A stretch of DNA of 64,000 nt. Source: Thiocapsa roseopersicina (GTDB taxonomy: Bacteria > Pseudomonadota > Gammaproteobacteria > Chromatiales > Chromatiaceae). Of the stretch, positions 9,982 to 19,263 are shown piece after piece. The stretch is taken from NCBI RefSeq assembly GCF_900106925.1, contig NZ_FNNZ01000008.1, positions 1-64,000 on the forward strand. The letters are read 5' to 3'. Both the position numbers and the translations under genes were made by a program. Within the stretch, counting starts at the first letter, position 1. Every line of letters starts with the position of its first letter. The notes below the pieces were generated by a model. The model worked only from the letters and a program-made list of their open reading frames with translations, searched no databases and was not told the origin of the DNA.

Positions 9982-10581
9982 ATGACCCATCCAACCTCGC
10001 CAAACACGCCCGACGACTTCGCCCGCTCTTGGGATGCGCGCTACCAAGGCGCGACAGCGATCCCGCAACCGGCGCTGGTGCTGCGCCAATGGCCGCACTT
10101 GCTCCCCGCGGGAGGCACCGCGCTCGACCTCGCCTGCGGACTAGGCGGCAACGCGCTGTGGCTGGCCGAGCGGGGTTTCCGGGTCTCGGCATGGGACCTG
10201 TCCCCCACTGCCATTGCGCGGCTCCGGGAGGGGGCGCGCCTGCGAGGACTGCACCTTGATGCCCGGGTCCGCGACCTGATCGCGGTGCCGCCGAGTCCAG
10301 AGAGCTTCGACCTGATCCTGGTCGCACATTTCCTGGATCGCGACCTGGCCCCGAGCATTGCCGCCGCTCTGTGTCCGGGCGGCCTGCTCTTCTATCAGAC
10401 CTTTGCACGGGAGTCGCGCAGCAGCCGCGGCCCGACCAACCCGGCCTATCGTCTTGCTCGCAACGAGCTGATCACCCTCTTTCCCGACCTGACCATCCGC
10501 GCCTACCGAGCCGAAGGTCGACTCGCCGCACCCGAGAGCGGTTTGGGCGACCTGGCCTTGATGGTCGCCCAACGGATTTGA
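9982..10581 (+). CDS. Class I SAM-dependent methyltransferase (TehB-like)
   Basis: 199 residues with motif I ALDLACGLGGNALWLA (about residues 52-67), an acidic ISAWDLS-like strand 2 and FDLILVAHFLDR as motif IV. The overall pattern resembles the TehB/thiopurine methyltransferase group, but the substrate is not determinable. It sits between two regulators with shared sensor domains, 40 bp after one and 15 bp before the other, so cotranscription is likely. It may modify a molecule these regulators sense, which is speculation. Confidence 0.78.
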   Translation: MTHPTSPNTPDDFARSWDARYQGATAIPQPALVLRQWPHLLPAGGTALDLACGLGGNALWLAERGFRVSAWDLSPTAIARLREGARLRGLHLDARVRDLIAVPPSPESFDLILVAHFLDRDLAPSIAAALCPGGLLFYQTFARESRSSRGPTNPAYRLARNELITLFPDLTIRAYRAEGRLAAPESGLGDLALMVAQRI

Positions 10582-10596
10582 GAGGCGGAAACCGAC

Positions 10597-12633
10597 ATGA
10601 GCGCGAGACTGCAGATCCAATTGCTGGGCGGTTTCGCGGTGGAGCGCGACGGCACGCCCGTCACGCTGCCGACCCGCAAGGCCGCCGCACTCTTGGCCAT
10701 CCTCGCAATGCCGCCGGGCGCCCTGATCACGCGCGAGCGTCTCGCCGACCTGCTCTGGTCGCGCAGCGCCGAGGCTCAGGCGCGCGGGAGTCTCCGCCAA
10801 GCCGTAGCGCAGCTTCGCAAGGCCATGGAGGATGACTCGGGCGCGCTGATCGCGGCCGTCGGCCCCGGCCTTCGCCTCGCATCGCCGGGCGTCGAGGTGG
10901 ATGCGGTGACTCTCGAGCGGGCACTGACCTCGGGGTCGCCGGCCGACCTGGAGCTGGCCGGGCAGCTCTATCGGGGCGAATTCCTCGCGGGACTCGCAAT
11001 CGAGGAGGCACCCTTCGAGGATTGGCGGGCGACGGAAGCGGAACGGCTGCGGCGGCTTCTGCTGCGCGGGTTACAGGCCCTTCTGGCTCGGCATGTCGAC
11101 CGGGGCGACCTGGAGGCGAGTCTCGATCTGGGCGAGCGCCTGGTAAGGCTGGAACCGCTCGCCGAGGAGACCTATCAGGCATTGATGCGCCTGCATCTCG
11201 GCCGCGGGGCCTTGGGCCCGGCCATGCGGGAGTACCAGCGTTGCCGGGCGGCCTTGGCGGCGGGTCTGGGTGTCGCGCCCTCGGCGGAGACCGAGGCGCT
11301 TCGACGAGCGATCCGCACGCGGCCGCCCACCCGCTCCCCCGCCCACGAGGAGAGCGAGCCCCGGACCCTGCCGGTTCTCGCGGTCCTGCCCTTCTCTGAT
11401 ACGGGCGAGACCGAGACCTCCGAGGACCCAGTGCGCGATTACTTCGTCCGTGGCTTCACCGAGGACGTCGTCTCCGCACTGGCGCGCTTCCGGTCGCTGC
11501 GGGTGATCTCGGCGCAATCCTCGTTCGCCGAGGCGGATCTGCAAGCCAGTCCGCGCGAGATCGGGGAAGGTCTCGGCGCAACCTATCTGCTCGTCGGCAG
11601 TCTCGGACGCGGCAAGGAGCGCGTGCGCCTGAGCACCGAGCTGCTGGATGTGCGCGCCGGCCATCTGGTCTGGTCCGATCGCCACGAGGTCGCGACGACC
11701 CGCCTACCGGAAACCCGCGACGCGATCGCCCGCGGTGTGGCCGCGGCGCTGGCGGCCCGTATCGACGGCGACCTGCTGCGCCAAGCCATGCGCAAGCCGC
11801 TCGACAGCCTGGAGGTCTACGACTGCTGGCTGCGCGGCATGGCCCGCCTGCGTCAGGGCACGCCCGAGAGTCTTGCCGAGGGCCGGCCGCTGTTTCGCAG
11901 GGCGCTCGAGCTGGACCCGGGATTTGCACGTGCCCACTCGGGCCTGTCGCTGACCTATTTCAACGAGTGGACCTGTCTCGCCTGGCAACGCTGGCGCGAG
12001 GACGAGCGCATGGCTTTCGAGCATGCACGAGACGGCGCCGCCCTGGACGAGACCGACCATGTCACCCACTTCGTGCTGGGTCGGGTTCTGCTGTATCGAC
12101 GCGAGTTTGCGCGGGCGGAGCAACACCTGGATCGCGCCGAGGCGCTCAACCCCAACGATGCGGATATGCTCGCGCAACTGGCCATCGCCGACGCCTACCT
12201 CGGGCATCCCGTGCGGGGGGCCGAGCGCATCGAGCTGGCGATGCGCCTCAACCCCTATCACGACGACTGGTACTTCGCCTATGCGGTCTATCCCAACTTC
12301 GTGGCCCGCCGGCTGGAGACGGCGATCGCATTCGGTCTGAAGGCGCCTCACGTCGCCACCGATGTCACGGCCTACCTGGCCGCGGCCAGTGCCCACCTCG
12401 GGCAGATGGAGACGGCCCGTCGGCACCTCGCCTACTTTCGGGAGATGTTCCGGAGCAACATCATGCAGGGCAGCGAGCCGGCCGCGGAAGAGCCGATGCG
12501 CTGGCTGTTGCATGTGAATCCCTTCAGCCGGATAGAGGACGCGCGTTTCTGGGCCGACGGGCTGGCCCGGGCCGGGTTGGTGATCTCGGATGATCTCTGG
12601 CGCGATTTTCCCGACGGACCCTGGCCCGGCTAA
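10597..12633 (+). CDS. SARP/BTAD-type transcriptional regulator with TolB-like and TPR domains
   Basis: A 678-residue soluble regulator. The N-terminus is a SARP-like winged helix (LQIQLLGGFAVERDGTPV, residues 5-95) followed by a bacterial transcriptional activator domain (about 100-245). Then come a TolB/FlgO-like domain (VLAVLPFSDTGE, about 262-390) and TPR units (for example ALELDPGFARAHSGLSLTYF). No membrane segment is seen, unlike the paralogous sensor half in 8181-9941. It has a GAGGCGGAA-like site upstream of the ATG. The gene ends 3 bp before an 85-bp repeat element. Confidence 0.8.
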   Translation: MSARLQIQLLGGFAVERDGTPVTLPTRKAAALLAILAMPPGALITRERLADLLWSRSAEAQARGSLRQAVAQLRKAMEDDSGALIAAVGPGLRLASPGVEVDAVTLERALTSGSPADLELAGQLYRGEFLAGLAIEEAPFEDWRATEAERLRRLLLRGLQALLARHVDRGDLEASLDLGERLVRLEPLAEETYQALMRLHLGRGALGPAMREYQRCRAALAAGLGVAPSAETEALRRAIRTRPPTRSPAHEESEPRTLPVLAVLPFSDTGETETSEDPVRDYFVRGFTEDVVSALARFRSLRVISAQSSFAEADLQASPREIGEGLGATYLLVGSLGRGKERVRLSTELLDVRAGHLVWSDRHEVATTRLPETRDAIARGVAAALAARIDGDLLRQAMRKPLDSLEVYDCWLRGMARLRQGTPESLAEGRPLFRRALELDPGFARAHSGLSLTYFNEWTCLAWQRWREDERMAFEHARDGAALDETDHVTHFVLGRVLLYRREFARAEQHLDRAEALNPNDADMLAQLAIADAYLGHPVRGAERIELAMRLNPYHDDWYFAYAVYPNFVARRLETAIAFGLKAPHVATDVTAYLAAASAHLGQMETARRHLAYFREMFRSNIMQGSEPAAEEPMRWLLHVNPFSRIEDARFWADGLARAGLVISDDLWRDFPDGPWPG

Positions 12634-12636
12634 ACC

Positions 12637-12721
12637 TAAACCGCGTCCAGAGCGACATGCATAATTTTCATGTTGTATTCGGCCTTGGGGACTTCACCTC
12701 CCTTGGTGGAGGCACGGTTTA
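12637..12721. repeat. 85-bp terminal-inverted-repeat element, copy A1
   Basis: Starts with TAAACCGCGTCC and ends with GCACGGTTTA, 85 bp overall. It begins 3 bp after the stop codon of the plus-strand regulator. The interior (with a CCTCC...GGAGG hairpin) does not match the other copies except that the first 16 bases are identical to copy C (54661). Confidence 0.75.
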
Positions 12722-12744
12722 AAATTTTATATTTTTTAAACCTT

Positions 12745-12829
12745 TAAACCGCGCCAGCTCCAACAATCGTCGAATTTGCCGGGGCCGATCCCATCCAGAA
12801 ACACCACATACCGCACTGGGCGCGGTTTA
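12745..12829. repeat. 85-bp terminal-inverted-repeat element, copy A2
   Basis: Starts TAAACCGCGCC and ends GCGCGGTTTA, again exactly 85 bp. It lies 23 bp after copy A1 and ends 2 bp from the stop codon of the converging minus-strand DsrE-like gene. The AT-rich 23 bp between A1 and A2 contain T and A runs that could aid termination. Confidence 0.75.
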
Positions 12830-12831
12830 GA

Positions 12832-13404
12832 TCAAAAGTACTGGCAATGATCCGCCCGCGCGGCAATCTCCTGGAGAAAGACGCCCGGATCCATGATCCC
12901 CTCGGCCTCGGGCAAGAGGTCGTCTTCGGCGACGTCGAACGTCATGGCGGCCAAGCGACAGCCATGCAGCCGGACGTGACCGGTCGAGGAGAGCAGCTTC
13001 AAAAAGTCATGGATCTCCAGCGGATCCCCGTCCCGCCGCAGCCGTTGCTTCAGCCAGTCCTCGCGATGTGCGTAGCGCGGATCCATCCGACACTCGCGCA
13101 CCCCCTCATGCGTGAGCAGACGCACCGACCAAAGGACGAAGAGGATGTCCACCTCGACGCCCTTGCGGCCCATCTCCCAGGCAAAGGTCAGCGGGGTCAG
13201 AAGCCGATCGAAGGCGTCGTCGCGGATGACGATGGCGAGACGCCGAATGGACGGCGCCGCGGACAGGTCGGCCTGTCCCGCATCCGCCCTCCCATCCGGC
13301 CGGGCGCTAGGGACCTCCTCGGATTGACGCATGGCGGCCTCGGTATCGAGGCAGATGCCGGGCTGACCTGGGATTTGTCGCGTTTGAATCGTCGCGGATG
13401 ACAT
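12832..13404 (-). CDS. DsrE-family-like protein
   Basis: 190 residues. After a 50-residue polar leader comes the beta-alpha pattern of the DsrE/DsrF family: RRLAIVIRDDAFDRLLTPL, then EMGRKGVEVDILFVLWSV. Near the C-terminus VRLHGCRLAAMTF places a cysteine where many DsrE-like proteins have the sulfur-carrying one. Such proteins relay sulfur or regulate sulfur oxidation, but family membership alone does not prove it here. Start: GGGAG eight bases before the ATG. It is downstream of the TPR gene on the same strand (60 bp). Confidence 0.65.
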   Translation of the reverse strand: MSSATIQTRQIPGQPGICLDTEAAMRQSEEVPSARPDGRADAGQADLSAAPSIRRLAIVIRDDAFDRLLTPLTFAWEMGRKGVEVDILFVLWSVRLLTHEGVRECRMDPRYAHREDWLKQRLRRDGDPLEIHDFLKLLSSTGHVRLHGCRLAAMTFDVAEDDLLPEAEGIMDPGVFLQEIAARADHCQYF

Positions 13405-13416
13405 GATCTCGACTCC

Positions 13417-13448
13417 CGCCGCCGGGTGTCGCGGAGACCCCGGCGGCG
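13417..13448 (-). promoter_or_regulatory. Intercistronic hairpin ahead of the DsrE-like gene
   Basis: The arms at 13417-13426 and 13439-13448 are perfect 10-bp complements (CGCCGCCGGG and its partner). The hairpin lies between the TPR gene stop (13465) and the Shine-Dalgarno site of the DsrE-like gene. On the plus strand it is followed by TTTT, but no plus-strand gene needs ending there, so an mRNA-processing or attenuation role is more likely. Confidence 0.45.
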
Positions 13449-13464
13449 TTTTGTATTGAAGGGT

Positions 13465-14799
13465 TCAAGCAACCTGCCGTACGCGCGGTTCGGCCGCTCT
13501 CGCCAGGAGGGCATGCGCACTGGCGCTGTCCGGCTTGAGATCGGTCCGCTCGGCAATCAGCGCCCGCGCCAAGGCGAGCTGCCCATCCCGCAGCGCGGCC
13601 TCGATCAAGGTCAGATCGATCAGATCCCGTTGGGCATGGCTGCCGCCGAACCGATTGGCCCGATCACGGACCGGACGCAGGAGACGCACCGTCTCGGCAT
13701 AGTCGCCCTCGCCGAAGGCATGGATCGCGCGAGTGACCGGGGACCCGACCTCGCGGACGAAGAAGCGGTTGTCGCCCGAGCCGTCCGTCGCGTGCGCTTG
13801 TGCCGCGAAGACACGCTCGGCGGCCTCTCGCCGCTGCGCACCCGTGAAGGCCATCATGGCGTGGGCGTCGTTGAAGGCGTAGTTGCCCACGTCCGCGATC
13901 GGCTCCCAGCCATCCGCCACGGCCTGCCAACGCTCGCCGAGCGGGATGCCACGAAGCTTCAGGCGCCACAGGAGCGCGGAGGCGTCGATCATGTCGAGCA
14001 CGACCCGGGAGCGCGGTCCGTAGATGGGTCCGTCGAACAGCCGCAGGACCTCGTCGACCTCGCCCAGCTCCAGGTGATAGAGCGCCAGGTGCCACCAGAG
14101 GTGAACCGCGAAGAAGTTGTCGACGGACCAGGCGTCCGAGTCGCTGCGCAGCCAGTCGATGCCCTCGACCGTGCGGCCCTGCATCTCCATGACATGGGCA
14201 ACGGCGTGCCAGGCCCAGGCGTCGTGTCGCTCCAGCTCGACCGCACGCCGCCCCGCGGCCTCCGCACGCGCGTAGAGCCCGGTCTCCTCCAGCCCGAAGG
14301 CGTGCATCCCGACAATGACGTGATAGCCGGGCATCTCCGCGGACCATGCAGGCAGCGCGCGGGCGATGCGGTCGCGGAGCAACCGGGTCGAGCCCGTGTA
14401 GAAGTCCACCAGATGACCGACCTGCAGCGCGAGGATGTCGTGCGGGTGCTCGATAGCGATGTCCTCCAAGATCCTCGAGGCGACATGCCACTCGCTGTCC
14501 GAGAGGTGCTTCACGACGCTCAGATGGGCACGCTCGCGCGCCGTGCTCGGGAGGGTTTCGGCGGTCTCCAGATCCGCGCGGGCCACGGTAAATCCGTCCG
14601 GCTCGGTCCCCAGCAGATGCAGATAGGCATGAAGAACCCGGGCCATGACGAATTCCGGACTCCGGCTCACCGCCTGCTCCGTGGTCGCCACCGGGTCGCC
14701 CCGATAGCATTGAAACTCATGAAGCGCCTGTTGATAGAGATCGGCTGCGGTCGCATCGGCGCCGCTCATGGGAAGGCCGATGGCATCGTTTCGGGTCAT
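13465..14799 (-). CDS. TPR protein of the TTC38-like family
   Basis: 444 residues, all alpha-helical repeats (for example EFVMARVLHAYLHLLGT, AGRRAVELERHDAWAWHAVAHV and EGIDWLR). This matches bacterial relatives of tetratricopeptide protein 38, whose function is unknown. I use the ATG at 14799 because GAGGAGG precedes it by seven bases. The frame stays open to 15045, but that extension would run into the degenerate end of the CRISPR array. The DsrE-like gene is probably in the same transcript. Confidence 0.72.
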   Translation of the reverse strand: MTRNDAIGLPMSGADATAADLYQQALHEFQCYRGDPVATTEQAVSRSPEFVMARVLHAYLHLLGTEPDGFTVARADLETAETLPSTARERAHLSVVKHLSDSEWHVASRILEDIAIEHPHDILALQVGHLVDFYTGSTRLLRDRIARALPAWSAEMPGYHVIVGMHAFGLEETGLYARAEAAGRRAVELERHDAWAWHAVAHVMEMQGRTVEGIDWLRSDSDAWSVDNFFAVHLWWHLALYHLELGEVDEVLRLFDGPIYGPRSRVVLDMIDASALLWRLKLRGIPLGERWQAVADGWEPIADVGNYAFNDAHAMMAFTGAQRREAAERVFAAQAHATDGSGDNRFFVREVGSPVTRAIHAFGEGDYAETVRLLRPVRDRANRFGGSHAQRDLIDLTLIEAALRDGQLALARALIAERTDLKPDSASAHALLARAAEPRVRQVA

Positions 14800-15021
14800 C
14801 GCGATTCCTCCTCGCTTTGGTTTATCTGTCGTTTGATCCACCGGGATGCTGCGGTGTTGAAGATAGCCTAGGTCCCGTCCGTCATTCGGCCGTGAAACCT
14901 GCGTGAAAATTGGGGTAAAAATGCGGACCACCGGTGGCGCAACGTCGGTGCATCCGCCGGGCTGTGCGCTTTGCTGGAGTTCTATCACGGAGAAACGCCG
15001 GTAGAACGCGCAATGACAAAA

Positions 15022-15057
15022 GATAAAAACGTCTTTCGACATCATGAATGAATACCC
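15022..15057 (-). repeat. Degenerate terminal CRISPR repeat
   Basis: One 36+35 bp period before the first intact repeat lies a sequence matching about 24 of 30 repeat positions (core AACGTCTTTCGACATCATGA versus the normal AACGCCTTTCGGCATCACGG). Most differences are G/C to A/T transitions. Decay at this end marks it as the old, leader-distal end of the array. Confidence 0.75.
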
Positions 15058-15092
15058 TTCTTTACGCCCCAGAACACGGCGAGAATTCCCAT

Positions 15093-18000
15093 TTGCTCAA
15101 CGCCTTTCGGCATCACGGATGAATGGACTTCGCTCGAGGCGCGTCCGACGACATTCTGTTTCGAGTGCTCAACGCCTTTCGGCATCACGGATGAATGGAC
15201 CACATCCGCGGGGACCGCGCCGAGGTTGTCCTGGATGTGCTCAACGCCTTTCGGCATCACGGATGAATGGACCAGCACGTTGGCCCCACGCACCTCGCAC
15301 GTCTGGTGGTGCTCAACGCCTTTCGGCATCACGGATGAATGGACGTCGGCGGAGCGGAAAGCTAACGGCCACTCGAACAGTGCTCAACGCCTTTCGGCAT
15401 CACGGATGAATGGACACCTGGACAGGGATACGCCGCGAGTGCTCGACGTGGTGCTCAACGCCTTTCGGCATCACGGATGAATGGACGATCGCTTGACCCT
15501 CCTCGGGCTGTCTGATTGGGTGTGCTCAACGCCTTTCGGCATCACGGATGAATGGACCTGCGCAACTGGAGGCCCGGTAAGCCGCATAAGCCGAGTGCTC
15601 AACGCCTTTCGGCATCACGGATGAATGGACCCGCGATCACGGCCGCGCGCGACGCGGCCATCGACGCGTGCTCAACGCCTTTCGGCATCACGGATGAATG
15701 GACCCCGACCTCGCCCAGTGGGACATTACCCGCGTCGAGTGCTCAACGCCTTTCGGCATCACTGATGAATGGACCGGACTGGATCGGCTTGGGCAGTGAG
15801 GAGGGGTTTGCGCTCAACGCCTTTCGGCATCACGGATGAATGGACCTGAACCGGAACGCGGCGAGTGTGCTCGACATGGTGCTCAACGCCTTTCGGCATC
15901 ACGGATGAATGGACCGCGGGTGCAACGTGTGACCAAACAAAGGCCGCCGGTGCTCAACGCCTTTCGGCATCACGGATGAATGGACACAGCACGCCGTCTC
16001 CGCCGGGCGCGCCCTTTCGCAGTGCTCAACGCCTTTCGGCATCACGGATGAATGGACCGTCGTACAGCGAATTGATCGCAGCGTCTGCAGACTGTGCTCA
16101 ACGCCTTTCGGCATCACGGATGAATGGACCATCGGCCCGGACGGACGCCCGAACAACTCCGTCGTGTGCTCAACGCCTTTCGGCATCACGGATGAATGGA
16201 CCCGGGACCGAGCGCCTGCGCGTGACCGCGACCGGGTGCTCAACGCCTTTCGGCATCACGGATGAATGGACTAGGCGGCCTGGCAAGCGGCGATCTCGGC
16301 GAGGATCTGTGCTCAACGCCTTTCGGCATCACGGATGAATGGACGATCGAGTCGGCCGGGCTTGGTAAAGTCGTCGACATGTGCTCAACGCCTTTCGGCA
16401 TCACGGATGAATGGACACCCATGATTACGAGGTTTTGGCAACATGCCAGCTACGTGCTCAACGCCTTTCGGCATCACGGATGAATGGACCAGCCACGGAA
16501 AAAGCGACCGTCATCCCGATCTTGTGCTCAACGCCTTTCGGCATCACGGATGAATGGACATGCGCGAAGCCGGGACGATCGTCCGTGACGACGTGTGCTC
16601 AACGCCTTTCGGCATCACGGATGAATGGACGCGCACCGAGCATGACTGTCAGTGCTGCAGGCAGTTGTGCTCAACGCCTTTCGGCATCACGGATGAATGG
16701 ACTCAACACATGCCGAAACCCGTTCGATCTTCTCGAAGTGCTCAACGCCTTTCGGCATCACGGATGAATGGACTCCCGAAGTTCGCGAGATCCCGCCGCA
16801 CATGCTCTAGGTGCTCAACGCCTTTCGGCATCACGGATGAATGGACCCGAGAGCGATCCGTCGGAGTTGAAGCGAGGCGCAGAGTGCTCAACGCCTTTCG
16901 GCATCACGGATGAATGGACCGCCCTCCGACAACCCGACACCGACCCGGCAGATCTCGTGCTCAACGCCTTTCGGCATCACGGATGAATGGACCAGCGGAG
17001 ACTGGGCGGGCGGGGAAATCTATCAGCAGTGCTCAACGCCTTTCGGCATCACGGATGAATGGACGATCCGATTGGCGTAGGGGCGCAGGTACGCCTCGAG
17101 TGCTCAACGCCTTTCGGCATCACGGATGAATGGACACCTGACCAACGCAGCGCCTGGGATCTCGGCGCCATGTGCTCAACGCCTTTCGGCATCACGGATG
17201 AATGGACGCTCAATCCAAAGCGGCTCGCCGTCCTGGTCGAGCAGTGCTCAACGCCTTTCGGCATCACGGATGAATGGACACGGTTTTTTTCTCATCTTTC
17301 GCATTTCTTCGTTTGTGCTCAACGCCTTTCGGCATCACGGATGAATGGACCCGGCCTGATCGGTCGCGTGCTTTCTCGGGGGCGCAAGGTGCTCAACGCC
17401 TTTCGGCATCACGGATGAATGGACCGGCAGCACGTGCGATGTTGCGCCCCGTCCCGGTGTGCTCAACGCCTTTCGGCATCACGGATGAATGGACCCATGC
17501 CGACCAAAAAACAATCGGCTTTCGCAACGAGTGCTCAACGCCTTTCGGCATCACGGATGAATGGACATTCAAACGACAATGGGAAAAGAACCTCAAAATT
17601 GCGGTGCTCAACGCCTTTCGGCATCACGGATGAATGGACTTTTCTACTGCCGTGCACAGCCACCGCTGACATTACTGTGCTCAACGCCTTTCGGCATCAC
17701 GGATGAATGGACAGACAAAGGCGATGACCGGCCCACGCCTTGACCGGTGCTCAACGCCTTTCGGCATCACGGATGAATGGACAGGGGGGAAGCGCTTTTT
17801 TCATGATCCGCGCCGAGAAGTGCTCAACGCCTTTCGGCATCACGGATGAATGGACAACACGACGACAAATAACAATAACACAATTGCATTGTGCTCAACG
17901 CCTTTCGGCATCACGGATGAATGGACGCAATGCCGGATCGCGCTGCAGCGCGCCACATCACAGTGCTCAACGCCTTTCGGCATCACGGATGAATGGACGC

Positions 18001-18715
18001 TGGCGGTCGGCATCCGTGGCCATCTCATCCATCAGTGCTCAACGCCTTTCGGCATCACGGATGAATGGACCGCCGTCGAAGACTTCGCCGACGCTTACGG
18101 GGTCGCGTGCTCAACGCCTTTCGGCATCACGGATGAATGGACGAGGTACACGCTGATGACCGACGTGATCAAGATCGAGTGCTCAACGCCTTTCGGCATC
18201 ACGGATGAATGGACGCGGGATCTCACCTGTTAGGTGTTAGCGCAACCCCGGTGCTCAACGCCTTTCGGCATCACGGATGAATGGACTCGAGCGAGACGAG
18301 GCCGTTGCGCACCAGGCCGACGTGCTCAACGCCTTTCGGCATCACGGATGAATGGACTCCGCCGCGCGCTTGATCGACCTCATCGCCGTCGAGTGCTCAA
18401 CGCCTTTCGGCATCACGGATGAATGGACTCGCTTTCTTTGCGAGTGAAGCTCCGGACGTGATTTGTGCTCAACGCCTTTCGGCATCACGGATGAATGGAC
18501 GACCGACGACGAGAGCGTCGGCCGCAGCCTCGAAGCGTGCTCAACGCCTTTCGGCATCACGGATGAATGGACCTTCTGATTCATGGTGGGGTGTGCAAGA
18601 GAACAAATAGTGCTCAACGCCTTTCGGCATCACGGATGAATGGACGACTTGTTGGATTTTAACCCCATCAAGTAATTGAGTGCTCAACGCCTTTCGGCAT
18701 CACGGATGAATGGAC
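15093..18715 (-). CRISPR. CRISPR array, 51 intact 36-bp repeats and 50 spacers
   Basis: The plus-strand repeat begins GTGCTCAACGCCTTTC and ends GGATGAATGGAC. Spacers are 33-37 nt. Variants are few: the first base of the first repeat, one base in the repeat at 15739, and GCGCTC at 15810, all near the 15.1 kb end. The cas genes and putative leader lie at the other end, so transcription should be on the minus strand. In that sense the repeat folds as ATGCC-GAAA-GGCGT (GNRA loop), followed by TGAGCAC; cleavage at the stem base would give an 8-nt 5' handle TTGAGCAC, as Cas6 enzymes do. Long frames across the array are only repeat translation. Confidence 0.98.
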
Positions 18716-18954
18716 CGCGCGGAAATAATACCTTGTTTTAAAAGAGCAATTCGATACGACCCGCAAGTATGGATGACCCTCAGGCCATTGGCATCCATGT
18801 GTGGTGAGCGCTCCAAGGAAATTGGACCCGAGATTCCGGAGGTTAGGCGATACAGGCATCGATTGCAGCTGGAAGGGTCGAATGCGCCTTTAAAAACAGC
18901 ACGGTTGCGGGACATTCCGAGATTCGGCGTCCGCCCACAGATCGATCCATGTCG
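18716..18954 (-). promoter_or_regulatory. Putative CRISPR leader
   Basis: The 239 bp between the cas2 stop and the last repeat, at the end of the array opposite the degenerate repeat. It is richer in A/T next to the first repeat (18720-18760). A leader with the array promoter is expected here, by position. I could not pick a convincing promoter. Confidence 0.6.
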
Positions 18955-19263
18955 TCACAGAACTTGGAAGCGTGCGGGCGTTTGAGTCCAACCGGAGTCT
19001 TTGCCTTTCTCCTGGATTCGACCGGCGCAGCGGACGCAGAGGTGAACGAACATGAGGTCGTCCTCGGCGTCGAGGATGGTCTCCAGCTCCCATCGCAATG
19101 CCTCCATTTCGGTCATGGACAAGCGGCAGCGAAACAGAGAGTACTGGATCCGCTCGCCCGTACCCTTGAGCGTCTTGTAGGCTCGGCGCCAACGCGCCGG
19201 ATCGCGAATATCGTAGCTGACGAGGTACCAGCGCTTTTCAGCGTGCTCGTGATCGTGAGCCAT
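18955..19263 (-). CDS. cas2: CRISPR-associated Cas2
   Basis: 102 residues. Cas2 bridges two Cas1 dimers in the spacer-integration complex. The ferredoxin-like start RWYLVSYDIRDPARWRRAYK carries the conserved aspartate after the first strand, and GTGERIQYSLFRCRLS is the typical second strand. The ATG overlaps the stop of cas4-cas1 (TGATG), implying coupled translation. It is the last cas gene before the leader. Confidence 0.95.
   Translation of the reverse strand: MAHDHEHAEKRWYLVSYDIRDPARWRRAYKTLKGTGERIQYSLFRCRLSMTEMEALRWELETILDAEDDLMFVHLCVRCAGRIQEKGKDSGWTQTPARFQVL

Noticed and set aside
12637-12829. 85-bp elements as integron attC sites
   Set aside because: Ends lack the RYYYAAC and GTTRRRY core sites, no integrase is seen, and no cassettes lie between copies.
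14800-15045. N-terminal extension of the TPR protein
   Set aside because: The ATG at 14799 has a strong ribosome site, and the extension reaches into the degenerate CRISPR repeat.
15044-18617. Many open frames across 15.0-18.6 kb
   Set aside because: They are translations of the CRISPR repeat (recurring QRLSASRMNG, STPFGITDEWT and similar strings), not genes.
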